Below the pieces are notes generated by a model, which was not told the DNA's origin, searched no databases, and was given only the letters and a program-made list of their open reading frames with translations. A program made the translations under genes and the position numbers. Below, one piece after another: positions 1 through 10,195 of a DNA stretch of 64,000 nucleotides. This stretch comes from Luteimonas sp. ANT-B3E (GTDB taxonomy: Bacteria; Pseudomonadota; Gammaproteobacteria; Xanthomonadales; Xanthomonadaceae): NCBI GenBank assembly GCA_001683895.1, contig LXQJ01000012.1:40297-104296 (forward strand), in the 5' to 3' direction. Every line of letters begins with the position of its first letter. Position 1 is the stretch's first letter.

Positions 1-2
1 GG

Positions 3-2900
3 GGCGATTTCAGCGCGGTGATCCAGCCGTCGCGTCTGGCGCTGGACAACCAGGTACTCGAGGCCGCACCGCTGGTGGTCGACGTCTTCGACGGCCGCAT
101 CACCGCGCGCGGACGCGGCGACTTCAGCGACCGCGACGACGCATCGTTCCGGTTCTCGGTGGCCGCGCGCGGGCTGGTGTTCGCCCCGGCGGGCGATCCC
201 GACGATCCCGCCGCCGTGCCGCCGCCGGCGATCCGCGCCGACGCCGACCTCGGCATCGCCGGTACGCCCGAAGCGTGGACCACGACCGGCACCGCCACCC
301 TGCGCCGCGACGGCGAGGAAGCCGCGCTGGTGGTCGATGCCCGCGGCAACCGTGAAGCGGCCACGCTGCGCCAGCTGCGCGCGACGATGCCGACCGGCAG
401 CCTCGACGCCACCGGCCGCATCGCGTGGGTGCCTGCGCTGGGCTGGGACCTCGAGGCCACGCTGGCGGGATTCGACCCGGGCTACTTCGCGGCTGCGTTC
501 CCTGGGGCGGTTGACGGCAGCCTGGCCAGCACGGGCACTACCCGCGACGACGGCGGCCTCGACATCGCCGCCGAGGCGACGTCGCTCGGCGGGACACTGC
601 GCGGCCGCCGCCTCACTGGCGAAGCGCGGATGACGATGCAGGGCGCCGCCACCGGCCAGCCGGCGGCACCGGCGCGCTATGAGGGCGAGGTCGCGCTGGG
701 GCTGGGCGGGAGCCGCATCGACGCCCGCGGTACCGTGGATGATCGCGTCGACATCGACGCCACGCTGGCGCCGCTGCAGCTCGACGACCTGCTGCCGACC
801 GCCGCCGGCACGCTGCGCGGGTCGCTGGCGGTGACCGGCGCACGGACCGCTCCCGACATCGCCGTCGACCTTGACGGCAGCGGCCTGCGCTACGGCGCCT
901 ACACCGCCCGGACGCTACGGATCGACGGCAACCTGCCGTGGTCCGGCGGCGGCGGCCAGCTCGCGCTGGACGCCAGCGGCGTACAGGCCGGCGTCGCGCT
1001 GGACACGGTCGCGGTGCGCGCCCGCGGCGCGGTCGAGGACCTGGCGCTGGAAGTCGACGCGCGTGGCGAGATCGGCACGCTGGCACTGGCCGGCGACGCC
1101 CGCCGCGGCGGCGCGGGCTGGCAGGGCCAGCTGGCGTCGCTGCGGCTGGCGCCGGCGCGCGGCGCGGCCTGGCAGCTGCAATCCCCGGCGCGCTTCAGCC
1201 AGGCGCCGGGCCGGTTCACGCTGTCGGCGAGCTGCTTCTCCTCGGGCAAGGGATCGCTGTGCGCCAGCGCCGACTGGCCGCAGGGCGGGCTGACCGTCGA
1301 CGGCAACGGGCTGCCGCTCGCGCTTGCCACCCCCTACCTGCCCGCACGCAGCGACCGCCGGCCATGGCTGCTGCGCGGCGAGATCGCGATCGACGCCCAG
1401 GTGCGGCCATCGGGCGCCGCCTACGCCGGCAACATCACCGTGACGTCGCCCGGCGGCGGCCTGCGCCTGAGCGAGCGTGCGCGGCGCGATGTGCTCGACT
1501 ACAGCGACCTCGCCTTCGAAACGCGTTTCGACGCCAACGCGGTGCGCGCCACGCTGGCGACCAGCTTCAACGGCGATGGCCGCATCGATGCCCGCATCGA
1601 GACCGGCTGGCAGCCGACCTCGCCTCTGGGCGGCGAGGTCGCGTTCGACATCACCGAACTGACCTGGATGGAGCTGCTGTCGCCGGACATCGTGGATCCG
1701 ACCGGCACGCTGAGCGGCCGCCTGACGCTCGCCGGCACGCGCGGTGCGCCGGCGCTGGGTGGCCAGGCGCGGCTGTCGGCGTTCACCACCGAAGTGCCGG
1801 CGCTGGGCATTGTGCTCGAGCAGGGAGATGTGAGGCTGGACGCGCGGGCCGACGGCACCGCGGCGATCACTGGCAGCGTGCGCTCCGGCGGCGGTGTGCT
1901 CAACCTCGACGGCACACTCGGCTGGCGAAGTGACGACAGTGGCGGCACCGCGCCGCTGGTGCTCAACGTGCGCGGCACCGATGTGCTGGTCTCCGACACC
2001 CGCGACCTGCGCGCGGTCGCCAGCCCGGACCTGGTGGTGCGCATCGCCGCGGACGAGCCGCTGTCGGTCAGCGGCACTGTCGCCATTCCCAGCGCCACGA
2101 TCGACCTCGAGCGCCTCGACCAGGGGGTGTCGGCGTCACCCGACGTGGTCGTGCTGGACCCGGTTGATCCGGAGCGCAACGCCAGCGCCGCGCCAATCGA
2201 CCTCGACCTCACACTGGCGTTGGGTGACGACGTGCGCCTGAGGGGGTTTGGACTGGACGGCACGCTGGGCGGGTCGCTGCGCGTGCGCTCGCCCGCGGGC
2301 CGCGAAATGACCGCCACCGGCGCGCTCGAAGTCGGCGGCGAATACGCGGCCTATGGTCAGGAACTGCAGGTCACCCGTGGCGAGCTGCGATGGTCAAACG
2401 GCCCGGTCGGCGACCCGATCCTGAACATCCGCGCCGAGCGACGGATCGATGTAGAGGGCATTACCGCCGGGATCGACGTCACCGGGCGCGCCAGCGCGCC
2501 GCAGGCAAGGGTATGGAGCGAGCCTGCAACCACCGAATCCGAGGCACTGTCTTACCTGGCGCTCGGGCGGTCGACGTCCAACCTGTCCAGCGCCGAGGGC
2601 CAGCAGCTCAACGCAGCATCCGCCGCGCTCAACGCAGGCGGCAACCTGCTGGCATCGCAGATCGGCAGCCGTATCGGGCTCGACAGCGCCGGCGTGACGG
2701 AGTCACGCGCGCTCGGCGGCAGCGTGCTCGGCATCGGCAAGCAGCTGTCGCCGAAGCTCTACGTCGGCTTCGGTGTGTCCCTGCTCGGCACCGGCCAGGT
2801 GCTGATGCTGAGGTACCTGTTGGGTCGCGGCTTCGATGCCGAGATCGAGTCGTCGACGCTTGAAAGCCGCGGCTCGGTGAACTGGCGCCGCGAGAACTAA
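3..2900 (+). CDS. tamB: Translocation and assembly module TamB (C-terminal part; 5' end outside window)
   Basis: Long ORF open to the left edge; repetitive beta-rich AsmA/TamB-like sequence ending in a typical TamB C-terminus (YLALGRSTSNLSSAEGQQLNAASAALNAGGNLLASQIGSRIGLD...GKQLSPKLYVGFGVSLLGTGQVLMLRYLLGRGFDAEIESS). Confidence 0.85.
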   Translation, partial: GDFSAVIQPSRLALDNQVLEAAPLVVDVFDGRITARGRGDFSDRDDASFRFSVAARGLVFAPAGDPDDPAAVPPPAIRADADLGIAGTPEAWTTTGTATLRRDGEEAALVVDARGNREAATLRQLRATMPTGSLDATGRIAWVPALGWDLEATLAGFDPGYFAAAFPGAVDGSLASTGTTRDDGGLDIAAEATSLGGTLRGRRLTGEARMTMQGAATGQPAAPARYEGEVALGLGGSRIDARGTVDDRVDIDATLAPLQLDDLLPTAAGTLRGSLAVTGARTAPDIAVDLDGSGLRYGAYTARTLRIDGNLPWSGGGGQLALDASGVQAGVALDTVAVRARGAVEDLALEVDARGEIGTLALAGDARRGGAGWQGQLASLRLAPARGAAWQLQSPARFSQAPGRFTLSASCFSSGKGSLCASADWPQGGLTVDGNGLPLALATPYLPARSDRRPWLLRGEIAIDAQVRPSGAAYAGNITVTSPGGGLRLSERARRDVLDYSDLAFETRFDANAVRATLATSFNGDGRIDARIETGWQPTSPLGGEVAFDITELTWMELLSPDIVDPTGTLSGRLTLAGTRGAPALGGQARLSAFTTEVPALGIVLEQGDVRLDARADGTAAITGSVRSGGGVLNLDGTLGWRSDDSGGTAPLVLNVRGTDVLVSDTRDLRAVASPDLVVRIAADEPLSVSGTVAIPSATIDLERLDQGVSASPDVVVLDPVDPERNASAAPIDLDLTLALGDDVRLRGFGLDGTLGGSLRVRSPAGREMTATGALEVGGEYAAYGQELQVTRGELRWSNGPVGDPILNIRAERRIDVEGITAGIDVTGRASAPQARVWSEPATTESEALSYLALGRSTSNLSSAEGQQLNAASAALNAGGNLLASQIGSRIGLDSAGVTESRALGGSVLGIGKQLSPKLYVGFGVSLLGTGQVLMLRYLLGRGFDAEIESSTLESRGSVNWRREN

Positions 2901-3031
2901 CTGTTTGACGGTCCTTTGCCAGGTTTGTCGATCACGCATACACCGCTGGAGATCGACACCGGCTTGGCCGGGCGGCCGCCGATCACGCGGCAGGATGTCG
3001 AGGCTGCCTCGGGCAGCGTGATCGCGGGGGC
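2897..3031 (-). pseudogene. Coding-like remnant or unrecognised small ORF (AITLPEAASTSCRVIGGRPAKPVSISSGVCVIDKPGKGPSNS*)
   Basis: Minus-frame reading has coherent composition and codon use but no ATG/GTG/TTG at its apparent N-terminus; lies between tamB and the sialidase-like gene. Confidence 0.3.
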
Positions 3032-3104
3032 TAGACAAGCATGTCGCCGCCTCGTGCCTGGTGACGATTGGCGCGACTGACCAGGACGACGGTCGCGTCG
3101 CCGG

Positions 3105-4433
3105 TCAGGGCAGAACGCGCACTCCGCGCAACTGCGCTGCCCCGTCGACAACATCGGTCCAGACCACGTACGCGACGCCGTCGCGCAGGGCCAGCTTCGG
3201 GAAACCGGTTTCATGGCCGCGGCCGGCGAGGCGCGCCAGCTGCAGTCGCTCGTGCTCGGTCGCAAGGTCGGCGCTGCGCCGCGACAGCCACAGCGACTGG
3301 CCCTGCGCGTCCTCGCGCAGCCACAGCGACCAGGCCTCGCCATCGCCGAACGCGACGTCGACGCGGCCAAGCACGGCCTCGCCCTCGTCCAGCACCACGG
3401 CCGCGGCGAAGCTGTCGCCGGCGTCGGCGCTGCGCGCCAGCCGCACCTGCGGCGCGTCGCCCGGCGCGGTATACCAGCCCACCAGTACCTCGTCGCCGGC
3501 GGCCGCGGCTGCGGGACCATTGACCGGGCATGCCGGTGTGGTCCAGCCGTCGCCGTGGACGGCCGCCGGCGTGGCCCAGCCGCCGTCGCCCAGGCGAGTG
3601 GCGAGGATGTCGCGGACCTCGTCGTCGGTGCGTCCGCGATAGACCAGCAGCGGTCCGCGGGCGGTCACCGCGACGTCGGTCTGGCAGCAGTCGCAGGCAC
3701 TCGCGGCGATGGTGGCCGTATCACCGGTGCGCAGCGTAGCGTCGACCACGTTGGCACGCAGCGTGGTGCGTGCGCCGCCGTGACCGTCGTGGCCGTCAGG
3801 ATCGGCCGTCGCACCCGGGTTGCCAGCGGCGTGCCCCGGGTGCCGGGCGAGCGCGGGATCGCCGCCTTCCAGCCACGCGATCCCGACCGACGCGGCGCCC
3901 TGCGGCCACAGCGATACGAAGCCATGCTGCGCCGACACGCGGTCATAGGGCACCAGCGGCGTGCTCCAGCGCGCGCCGCCGTTGCGCGACGTGGCCAGCA
4001 TGATGTCGTGCGCCTGCGAGCCGTCGCCGCGCTGCTGCAGCCAGTGCACCCAGAGTGCGCCGTCGGCGGCCGCGACGATATGCGGCGTGTCGGCGCGGTT
4101 GACCAGCATGCTGTTGCCGATCGCGACTGTCATTGGCGCGCTCTGCCAGCGACCGGCGGCGGAGTCGAACGCGGAGAACTGCAGGATGTGGCGGCGGCCA
4201 AGCTGCGAATTGACCCATGCCAGCAGCAGCCGGCCGTCGGGCGCAACCACCAGGTCCGGCAGCGCCGATCCCGGCAGGTTGGCGGGCAGCGGCCAGGCCT
4301 CGACCCGGCTGGCGGCGGTGGGGTCGGTGCGCGCCGGTGCGCTGGCGGCGGCGGTGGGCGGCGCCGCGTCGCGCGCGCACCCAGCGAGCAGCGCCGCTGC
4401 CAGCACGGCGATCAGGTGAAGAGGGGTTCGCAT
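3105..4433 (-). CDS. Sialidase/beta-propeller-like exported lipoprotein
   Basis: ORF with lipoprotein signal MRTPLHLIAVLAAALLAGC; Asp-box-like repeats (LVVAPDGRLLLAW..., TSRNGGARWSTP, ARSADAGDSFAAAV). Confidence 0.6.
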   Translation of the reverse strand: MRTPLHLIAVLAAALLAGCARDAAPPTAAASAPARTDPTAASRVEAWPLPANLPGSALPDLVVAPDGRLLLAWVNSQLGRRHILQFSAFDSAAGRWQSAPMTVAIGNSMLVNRADTPHIVAAADGALWVHWLQQRGDGSQAHDIMLATSRNGGARWSTPLVPYDRVSAQHGFVSLWPQGAASVGIAWLEGGDPALARHPGHAAGNPGATADPDGHDGHGGARTTLRANVVDATLRTGDTATIAASACDCCQTDVAVTARGPLLVYRGRTDDEVRDILATRLGDGGWATPAAVHGDGWTTPACPVNGPAAAAAGDEVLVGWYTAPGDAPQVRLARSADAGDSFAAAVVLDEGEAVLGRVDVAFGDGEAWSLWLREDAQGQSLWLSRRSADLATEHERLQLARLAGRGHETGFPKLALRDGVAYVVWTDVVDGAAQLRGVRVLP

Positions 4434-4455
4434 CGCCCAAGGGTACCGTAGCCGC

Positions 4456-4839
4456 ATGTTCACCCTCGTCGCCAGCTACCTCGACCCCATCGAAGCGCAG
4501 ATCGCGCGCGGCCTGCTGGCAGCCGAGGGCATCGAGGCGCACGTTGGCGACGACCAGATCGCGCTGGCCAACTGGGAATGGCGGCTTGCGGTCGGTGGCA
4601 CCAAGCTGCGGGTACGCGCCGACCAGGCCGACCATGCACGGGCGGTGCTGCGCGACCTCGATGCCGGTGCGTACCGGCTCGACGACGACGATGACGCCGC
4701 GACGCGAAATCCCGAGCTGTCCGCGCCGGACCGCGAGTCGCCGTCCAGCCGCCTGGCGTGGCTGGGCGCGGTGCTGCTGGGGTTGCCGCTGCCGTGGCGC
4801 CGGCGGGCTTCGGACGACGACGCGACGCGCCAGGTCTGA
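4456..4839 (+). CDS. DUF2007-type putative signal-transducing protein
   Basis: N-terminus MFTLVASYLDPIEAQIARGLLAAEGIEAHVGDDQIA...GGTKLRVRADQADHARAVL matches the DUF2007 pattern. Confidence 0.7.
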   Translation: MFTLVASYLDPIEAQIARGLLAAEGIEAHVGDDQIALANWEWRLAVGGTKLRVRADQADHARAVLRDLDAGAYRLDDDDDAATRNPELSAPDRESPSSRLAWLGAVLLGLPLPWRRRASDDDATRQV

Positions 4840-4846
4840 GCCGCCG

Positions 4847-6751
4847 TCAGGCCACCTGCGCCCGCCGCGCGCGCGCCAGGTGCACCAGCAGCAGGGAGAT
4901 TGCTGCCGGCGTCATCCCCGGGATGCGCTGCGCCTGGCCGACGGTGTCCGGTCGCACGCGCTCGAGCTTCTGCCGCGTCTCCGCCGACAGTCCGTGCACC
5001 GACGCATAGTCGAAGCCGTCGGCGATCACGGAGTCCTCGTTGCGGCGCTGACGTGCGATCTCCTGCTGCTGGCGCACGAGGTAGCCGGCGTACTTGGTGC
5101 CAATCTCGACCTGCTCGGCGACTGCCGGGTCGGCGACCGGCGGGCCGAACGCCGGCAGCGCGGCAAGCCGCGCGTAGTCCAGCTCCGGCCGCCGCAGGAG
5201 GTCGAGCCCGCTGCTCTCCCGACTGATCTCGATGCCGAGCCGCGCGACCGCGTCGCGCCCGGCGGCGTTGCGCGGCGACGCCCAGATCGCGCCGAGGCGC
5301 GCGGTCTCGGCGTCCACCGCGTCACGCTTGCGTGCAAACGCTTCCCAGCGCACGTCGTCGACCAGCCCCAGATCGCGGCCGATCGCGGTCAGCCGCCGGT
5401 CGGCATTGTCCTCGCGCAGCTGCAGCCGGTATTCCGCGCGCGAGGTGAACATGCGGTATGGCTCGGTGGTGCCGTGGGTCACCAGGTCGTCGACCAGCAC
5501 CCCGATGTAGGCCTGGTCGCGGCGCGGTGACCAGGCAGGCAGCCCGCGCGCGTACCGGGACGCGTTGACGCCCGCCAGCAAGCCCTGCGCTGCCGCCTCC
5601 TCGTAGCCGGTGGTGCCGTTGACCTGGCCGGCGAAGAACAGCCCGGCAATGGCGTGGGTCTCCAGAGACGCGCGCAGCCCGCGTGGATCGAAGTAGTCAT
5701 ATTCGATGGCGTATCCCGGCCGCGTCAGGTGCGCACCGGCGAAGCCGCGGATCGACCGCACCAGCGCCACCTGCACCTCGAACGGCAGCGAGGTCGAGAT
5801 CCCGTTGGGATAGACCTCGGCGACATCGAGCCCCTCGGGTTCGACGAAGACCTGGTGGCTGTCCTTGTCGCCGAAGCGCACCACCTTGTCCTCGATGGAG
5901 GGGCAATAGCGCGGCCCGGTGCCCGAGATCTCTCCGGAGTACAGCGGCGACCGGTGCAGCGCCGCGCGGATGATGTCGTGGGTCAGGGCCGATGTGTGGG
6001 TGATCCAGCACGGCACCTGCCGCGGGTGGTCGCGACGGCTGCCCATGAACGAGAACACCGGCCGCGGGTCGTCCCCGGGCTGGCGCTCCATCAGGGCGTA
6101 GTCGAGCGTGCGGCCGTCGATGCGCGGCGGCGTGCCGGTCTTGAGGCGGCCGACGACGAACGGGCGCTCACGCAGGCGCTGCGCCAACGTGGTCGCCGGC
6201 GGCGCGCCGGCGCGGCCGCCGTCGTGCTGGTGCTCGCCCACGTGGATGCGGCCGGCAAGGAAGGTACCGGCGGTGAGCACGACGGCCGACGCACCGAAGC
6301 GCTGGCCCGATGCGGTCACGACGCCGCGCACCATGTCATCGCCGCCGTCGCTGTCAACCAGCAGGTCGTCGACAGCACCCTGGAACAGCGACAGCCCCGG
6401 CTGGGACTCGACTGCGCGGCGGATGTGGCCGCGATAGAGGTCGCGGTCGGCCTGGCAGCGGGTGGCGCGGACGGCGGGGCCCTTCGACGCGTTGAGCCGA
6501 CGCCACTGGATGCCGGCGGCATCGGCGGCACGCGCCATGACGCCGCCAAGGGCGTCGATCTCGCGCACCAGATGGCCCTTGCCGATGCCGCCGATCGCCG
6601 GGTTGCAGCTCATCGCGCCGATGGTGTCGATGGCATGGGTCAGCAGCAGGGTGCGGGCGCCGCTGCGAGCGGCCGCCAGCGCAGCCTCGGTGCCGGCGTG
6701 GCCCCCGCCGATGACGATGACGTCGTAGCGGTGCAGGTCGGGGATCGACAT
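4847..6751 (-). CDS. mnmG: tRNA uridine-5-carboxymethylaminomethyl(34) synthesis enzyme MnmG (GidA)
   Basis: [62 protein letters not shown]; start re-set to [10 protein letters not shown] inside the longer ORF 4847..7012. Confidence 0.97.
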   Translation of the reverse strand: MSIPDLHRYDVIVIGGGHAGTEAALAAARSGARTLLLTHAIDTIGAMSCNPAIGGIGKGHLVREIDALGGVMARAADAAGIQWRRLNASKGPAVRATRCQADRDLYRGHIRRAVESQPGLSLFQGAVDDLLVDSDGGDDMVRGVVTASGQRFGASAVVLTAGTFLAGRIHVGEHQHDGGRAGAPPATTLAQRLRERPFVVGRLKTGTPPRIDGRTLDYALMERQPGDDPRPVFSFMGSRRDHPRQVPCWITHTSALTHDIIRAALHRSPLYSGEISGTGPRYCPSIEDKVVRFGDKDSHQVFVEPEGLDVAEVYPNGISTSLPFEVQVALVRSIRGFAGAHLTRPGYAIEYDYFDPRGLRASLETHAIAGLFFAGQVNGTTGYEEAAAQGLLAGVNASRYARGLPAWSPRRDQAYIGVLVDDLVTHGTTEPYRMFTSRAEYRLQLREDNADRRLTAIGRDLGLVDDVRWEAFARKRDAVDAETARLGAIWASPRNAAGRDAVARLGIEISRESSGLDLLRRPELDYARLAALPAFGPPVADPAVAEQVEIGTKYAGYLVRQQQEIARQRRNEDSVIADGFDYASVHGLSAETRQKLERVRPDTVGQAQRIPGMTPAAISLLLVHLARARRAQVA

Positions 6752-6923
6752 CGTCGGGCTCTGGCGTTGGCGTGGTGCCATGGTATCGGCACGTCGGGGC
6801 GCGGTGCGCAACCAGGGTTGGCACGCAACCTGCGTACACCTCTGGCGCACCCGGAATGGCGGCGCCGTAGGGCGCGGCCGGAGATTGGAACAGGGCTGGC
6901 CACGTGCATGCCGGGGAAGCGCA

Positions 6924-6962
6924 GGGGTCGGACGTCGGGGGACGTCCGGCCCCGTTTTTTTT
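6924..6962 (+). terminator. Strong intrinsic terminator (12-bp GC-rich stem, then T8)
   Basis: GGGGTCGGACGT-cggggg-ACGTCCGGCCCC then GTTTTTTTT; oriented to stop plus-strand transcription. Confidence 0.8.
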
Positions 6963-7006
6963 GCGTCACCTGGCCAGCGCGTGGCGCTGGGCCGGCGATC
7001 AGGAGC

Positions 7007-7060
7007 CGACACCCGACAGGAGCGGAACAGGGGGGATCCGGAATCCCCCGCCGGGTGTCG
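7007..7060 (+). ncRNA. Nested hairpin; possible structured RNA
   Basis: Outer stem CGACACCCG (7007-7015)/CGGGTGTCG (7052-7060) enclosing inner stem GGGGGAT (7031-7037)/ATCCCCC (7043-7049). Confidence 0.3.
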
Positions 7061-7160
7061 ACATGGGTCAGACCAAGAAACGTCCTATTGCGACGCATCC
7101 GGTCAGTCGGGCCAGCTTGCGACCAACGCGCGGCCGCCGCAAGTGCCCGTAAGGCGCGGA

Positions 7161-7781
7161 TCAGGGGCGGGCGTCGCGGATCCGGTTGCGCGCGCCACCT
7201 GACGGACGGGGGGCTGGCATAGGGCGGGACGCCGGCGCCGAGATCCGCGACGGCCTGTCGTCAGCGCCTCGGAACGACGCCGGCGCAGGGGCGGACTGGA
7301 CGGGCGTTGAACCCATCCGCACGCGCGGACCGCGATCCAGCTTCGGATTCGACGCGCCGCGCTGTCCGGGGTCCACACCGATCACACCCGTCGGCCGGCC
7401 CTGGCTGACGTTGCCCGGCTTGTTGGGAAAGACAGTCGCCCCTGGCGGGTAATCGAAGCCACTGATCGGCTTGTTGGGCACCATCACCCGGCGGGGTGTC
7501 TGATCGACATGGCCCCTCCGGGGATACGGATACGCCGGGGCGTAGCCGTAGTACGGATAGCCGTAGCCGCCGTAGGAGAAGTACGGGTCGCGATACCCGT
7601 AGCCGACGCCGCCATACCCGTATCCCACGCCGCCGTACCCATAGCCGTGGGGGGCGCCGTAGGACGAGCCGCGGCCATGGTAGTAGTCGCCGCCGGTGGC
7701 GCCACGGTACCCGTAGCCGCTCGACACGCAGCCGCTGAGTCCGGCGGCGGCGAGAAGCGCGATGGAAAGCCTGCGGATCAT
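7161..7781 (-). CDS. Gly/Tyr-rich putative lipoprotein, function unknown
   Basis: MIRRLSIALLAAAGLSGC lipobox followed by a GYGYGGVGYGYGGVGYGYRDPYFSYGGYGYPYYGYAPAYPYP repeat tract. Confidence 0.65.
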   Translation of the reverse strand: MIRRLSIALLAAAGLSGCVSSGYGYRGATGGDYYHGRGSSYGAPHGYGYGGVGYGYGGVGYGYRDPYFSYGGYGYPYYGYAPAYPYPRRGHVDQTPRRVMVPNKPISGFDYPPGATVFPNKPGNVSQGRPTGVIGVDPGQRGASNPKLDRGPRVRMGSTPVQSAPAPASFRGADDRPSRISAPASRPMPAPRPSGGARNRIRDARP

Positions 7782-7900
7782 GGCGTTACCCCTGTTTGTC
7801 AGTACCCCACCATCGGCCTGACGCATTGAATTGGCGCTTAACCCTGTCGGTGGCGTTCACGCAGCCATCAAGCAACCGGCGCGTCGGCTAACCTGTAAGG

Positions 7901-8866
7901 ATGTCTGCGTCCTCCCCGTGCCCGCCCGGATTCGACGACCTGCTTGCCGCTGCGGCGCGGATCGCCGTGCATGCGCACGCCACGCCGGTGCTGCGCTCCT
8001 CGACCGTCGACGGGCTCGCTGGATGCCGCATCGCGTTCAAGGCCGAGCACCTGCAGCGCGGCGGCGCGTTCAAGTTCCGCGGCGCGTGCAACGCGGCGTG
8101 GGCGCTGCCGACCGAGGCGGTGCCGCGCGGCGTGGCGACCCATTCCTCAGGCAACCACGGCGCCGCGCTGGCGCTGGCGGCCCGCAGCCGCGGCATGCCT
8201 TGCCATGTCGTCGTGCCTGATGGCGCGGTCGCAGCCAAGGTCGCCGCGATCGCCGCATACGGTGCGGTCATGCACCGCTGTGCACTCGGCATCGCCGCGC
8301 GCGAGGCTGCGTGCGCGCAGGTAGTGGCCACGCACGGTGCGACCCTGGTGCATCCCTATGCCGACCCGCTGGTGATCGCCGGCCAGGGCACCGCCGCGCT
8401 CGAACTGCTGCGCGAGGCCGGACCGTTGGACGCGCTGGTGGTGCCGGTCGGCGGCGGCGGCCTCGCCGCCGGCACCGCGATTGCGATGCGCGCTCTCGCG
8501 CCCGGCTGCCGGCTGTACCTCGCCGAGCCGTCTGGCGCGGCGGACACCTCGGCGTCGCTGCGTGACGGGACGCTGGTCGCGGGAGACCCGCCGGACACGG
8601 TCTGCGATGGCCTCCGCGGGACCCTGGGCGCGCCGAACTTCGCCCTGCTGTACGCCGACGACGTCGAGGTGATCGAGGTCGACGACGTCGACACCGTCGC
8701 GGCGATGCGGCTGCTGGCCATGCGCACCAAGCAGCTGGTCGAACCCTCTTCGGCGATCGCGCTCGCCGCGGTGCTCGCCCGGCCGCGCACCTTCGCCGGG
8801 CTGCGGGTCGGCATCGTGCTGTCGGGCGGCAACGTCGACCTCGACGCCCTGCCCTGGACCGCCTGA
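7901..8866 (+). CDS. PLP-dependent serine/threonine dehydratase-like protein
   Basis: FKAEHLQRGGAFKFRGACNA (PLP lysine motif), SSGNHGAALALAA, GGGGLAAG motifs. Confidence 0.85.
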   Translation: MSASSPCPPGFDDLLAAAARIAVHAHATPVLRSSTVDGLAGCRIAFKAEHLQRGGAFKFRGACNAAWALPTEAVPRGVATHSSGNHGAALALAARSRGMPCHVVVPDGAVAAKVAAIAAYGAVMHRCALGIAAREAACAQVVATHGATLVHPYADPLVIAGQGTAALELLREAGPLDALVVPVGGGGLAAGTAIAMRALAPGCRLYLAEPSGAADTSASLRDGTLVAGDPPDTVCDGLRGTLGAPNFALLYADDVEVIEVDDVDTVAAMRLLAMRTKQLVEPSSAIALAAVLARPRTFAGLRVGIVLSGGNVDLDALPWTA

Positions 8867-9477
8867 TGCCGCGCCGCTCCGCTGCGGGTAGCGCCTTCCT
8901 CGCCCTGCTGCGGCTGGCCGTGGCCTGCGCGCTGTGGCTGGGGGGGGTGGCAGCGTGGATCGTGCACGTTGGTGGCCGCGACGAAGCGGTCGGCGTGCGC
9001 GCCGATGCGATCGTGGTGCTGGGCGCGGCAGCCTACGACGCGCGCCCGTCGCCGGTGTTCACCGAGCGCATCCGCCACGGGCTGGCCCTCTACCGCGACG
9101 GGCATGCGCCGCGGCTGATCTTCACCGGCGGCTACGGCTTCGGCGCGCGCTTCTCGGAGTCGCAGGTGGCGCGTCGCTACGCGCTGCGCGAGGGTGTGCC
9201 CGCGGACGCGATCCTGATCGAGACGCTGTCGCGCACCACGCAGGAGAACCTGGTGCAGGCGCGCGCGCTGATGCTGGAGCACGACCTGCGCCGCGTCATC
9301 GTTGTCAGCGACCCGCTGCACATGGCGCGTGCACTGCGGCTGAGCCGCGCGCTGGGCATCGACGCGGTGGGCTCGCCGACACCCAGCACGCGTTTCCGCA
9401 CGGCGCGCACGCAGTGGACATTCCTGGCACGCGAGGTCTACTTCTTCCACCGCGACCTGGTGATCCCGCCACGATGA
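8866..9477 (+). CDS. YdcF/SanA/ElyC-type DUF218 protein
   Basis: ADAIVVLGAAAYDARPSPVFTERIRHGLALYRDGHAPRLIFTGG...IETLSRTTQENLVQAR...VVSDPLHMARALRLSRALG is typical DUF218. Confidence 0.85.
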   Translation: MPRRSAAGSAFLALLRLAVACALWLGGVAAWIVHVGGRDEAVGVRADAIVVLGAAAYDARPSPVFTERIRHGLALYRDGHAPRLIFTGGYGFGARFSESQVARRYALREGVPADAILIETLSRTTQENLVQARALMLEHDLRRVIVVSDPLHMARALRLSRALGIDAVGSPTPSTRFRTARTQWTFLAREVYFFHRDLVIPPR

Positions 9478-9507
9478 CGACTGCCGCCGCGCGGCGGCGT
9501 GCGCGCC

Positions 9508-10119
9508 TCAGCGCCGCCCGTCGGCGACCAGCGTCAGGCCTTCCTGCAGCAGCCAGCGAGTGGCCGCTGCGCGTTCCCGCACCGGCGCGCCGTTGAGCAC
9601 GCCCACAATCCAGCGGAAAGACCGGCAGCGCGCGTCGCGACTGGCGGCGTCGGTGCCGGTGGCGGTCATGCCGGCCATGAAGCCGTCGTGCAGCATCGCG
9701 GCCTTGACCGCGGACGACTTCAGCACCTGCTGCGCCATCGCCGGGTCGTAGGGCTGCGGCTGGCCCTGAAGCCCGGTCACCGCGATCTGCGTGAACGCGG
9801 CCGCGAAGCGCTCGCGGCTGCCGTCGCCCAGCCGGTTGGCGGCGCGCTGGAATGCGCCGACGCTGCGGTCGGCGTCGGGATCGAACAGCGCGCACAGCAC
9901 CGCGGATTCCTCCGGCACGCGCGAGCTCGCGTGCACCGCCTGGAACAGCTGGTCTAGCGCGCTGTCGGGCGCGCGCACCAGCACGTCGCCGCCGACCGCC
10001 ATCACCAGTGCGGGATCCAGCTGCGACAGGTCGATCTCGTAGCGCTGGGCGGACGCGTCGACAACCGCGGCGGTGGCAAGCAGCACGACGAGGCTGGCGC
10101 GATGCAGGATCGGGATCAT
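9508..10119 (-). CDS. Hypothetical exported protein
   Basis: Signal-peptide-like MIPILHRASLVVLLATAAVVDASA; ORF consistent with codon bias. Confidence 0.55.
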   Translation of the reverse strand: MIPILHRASLVVLLATAAVVDASAQRYEIDLSQLDPALVMAVGGDVLVRAPDSALDQLFQAVHASSRVPEESAVLCALFDPDADRSVGAFQRAANRLGDGSRERFAAAFTQIAVTGLQGQPQPYDPAMAQQVLKSSAVKAAMLHDGFMAGMTATGTDAASRDARCRSFRWIVGVLNGAPVRERAAATRWLLQEGLTLVADGRR

Positions 10120-10195
10120 CTTGGGCGGTCCGGGCGGCGGGGCGCTCGAGTCTAGGGCGGCGGCGCTGAACCGACGTCGCGCATCATGCGATCGG

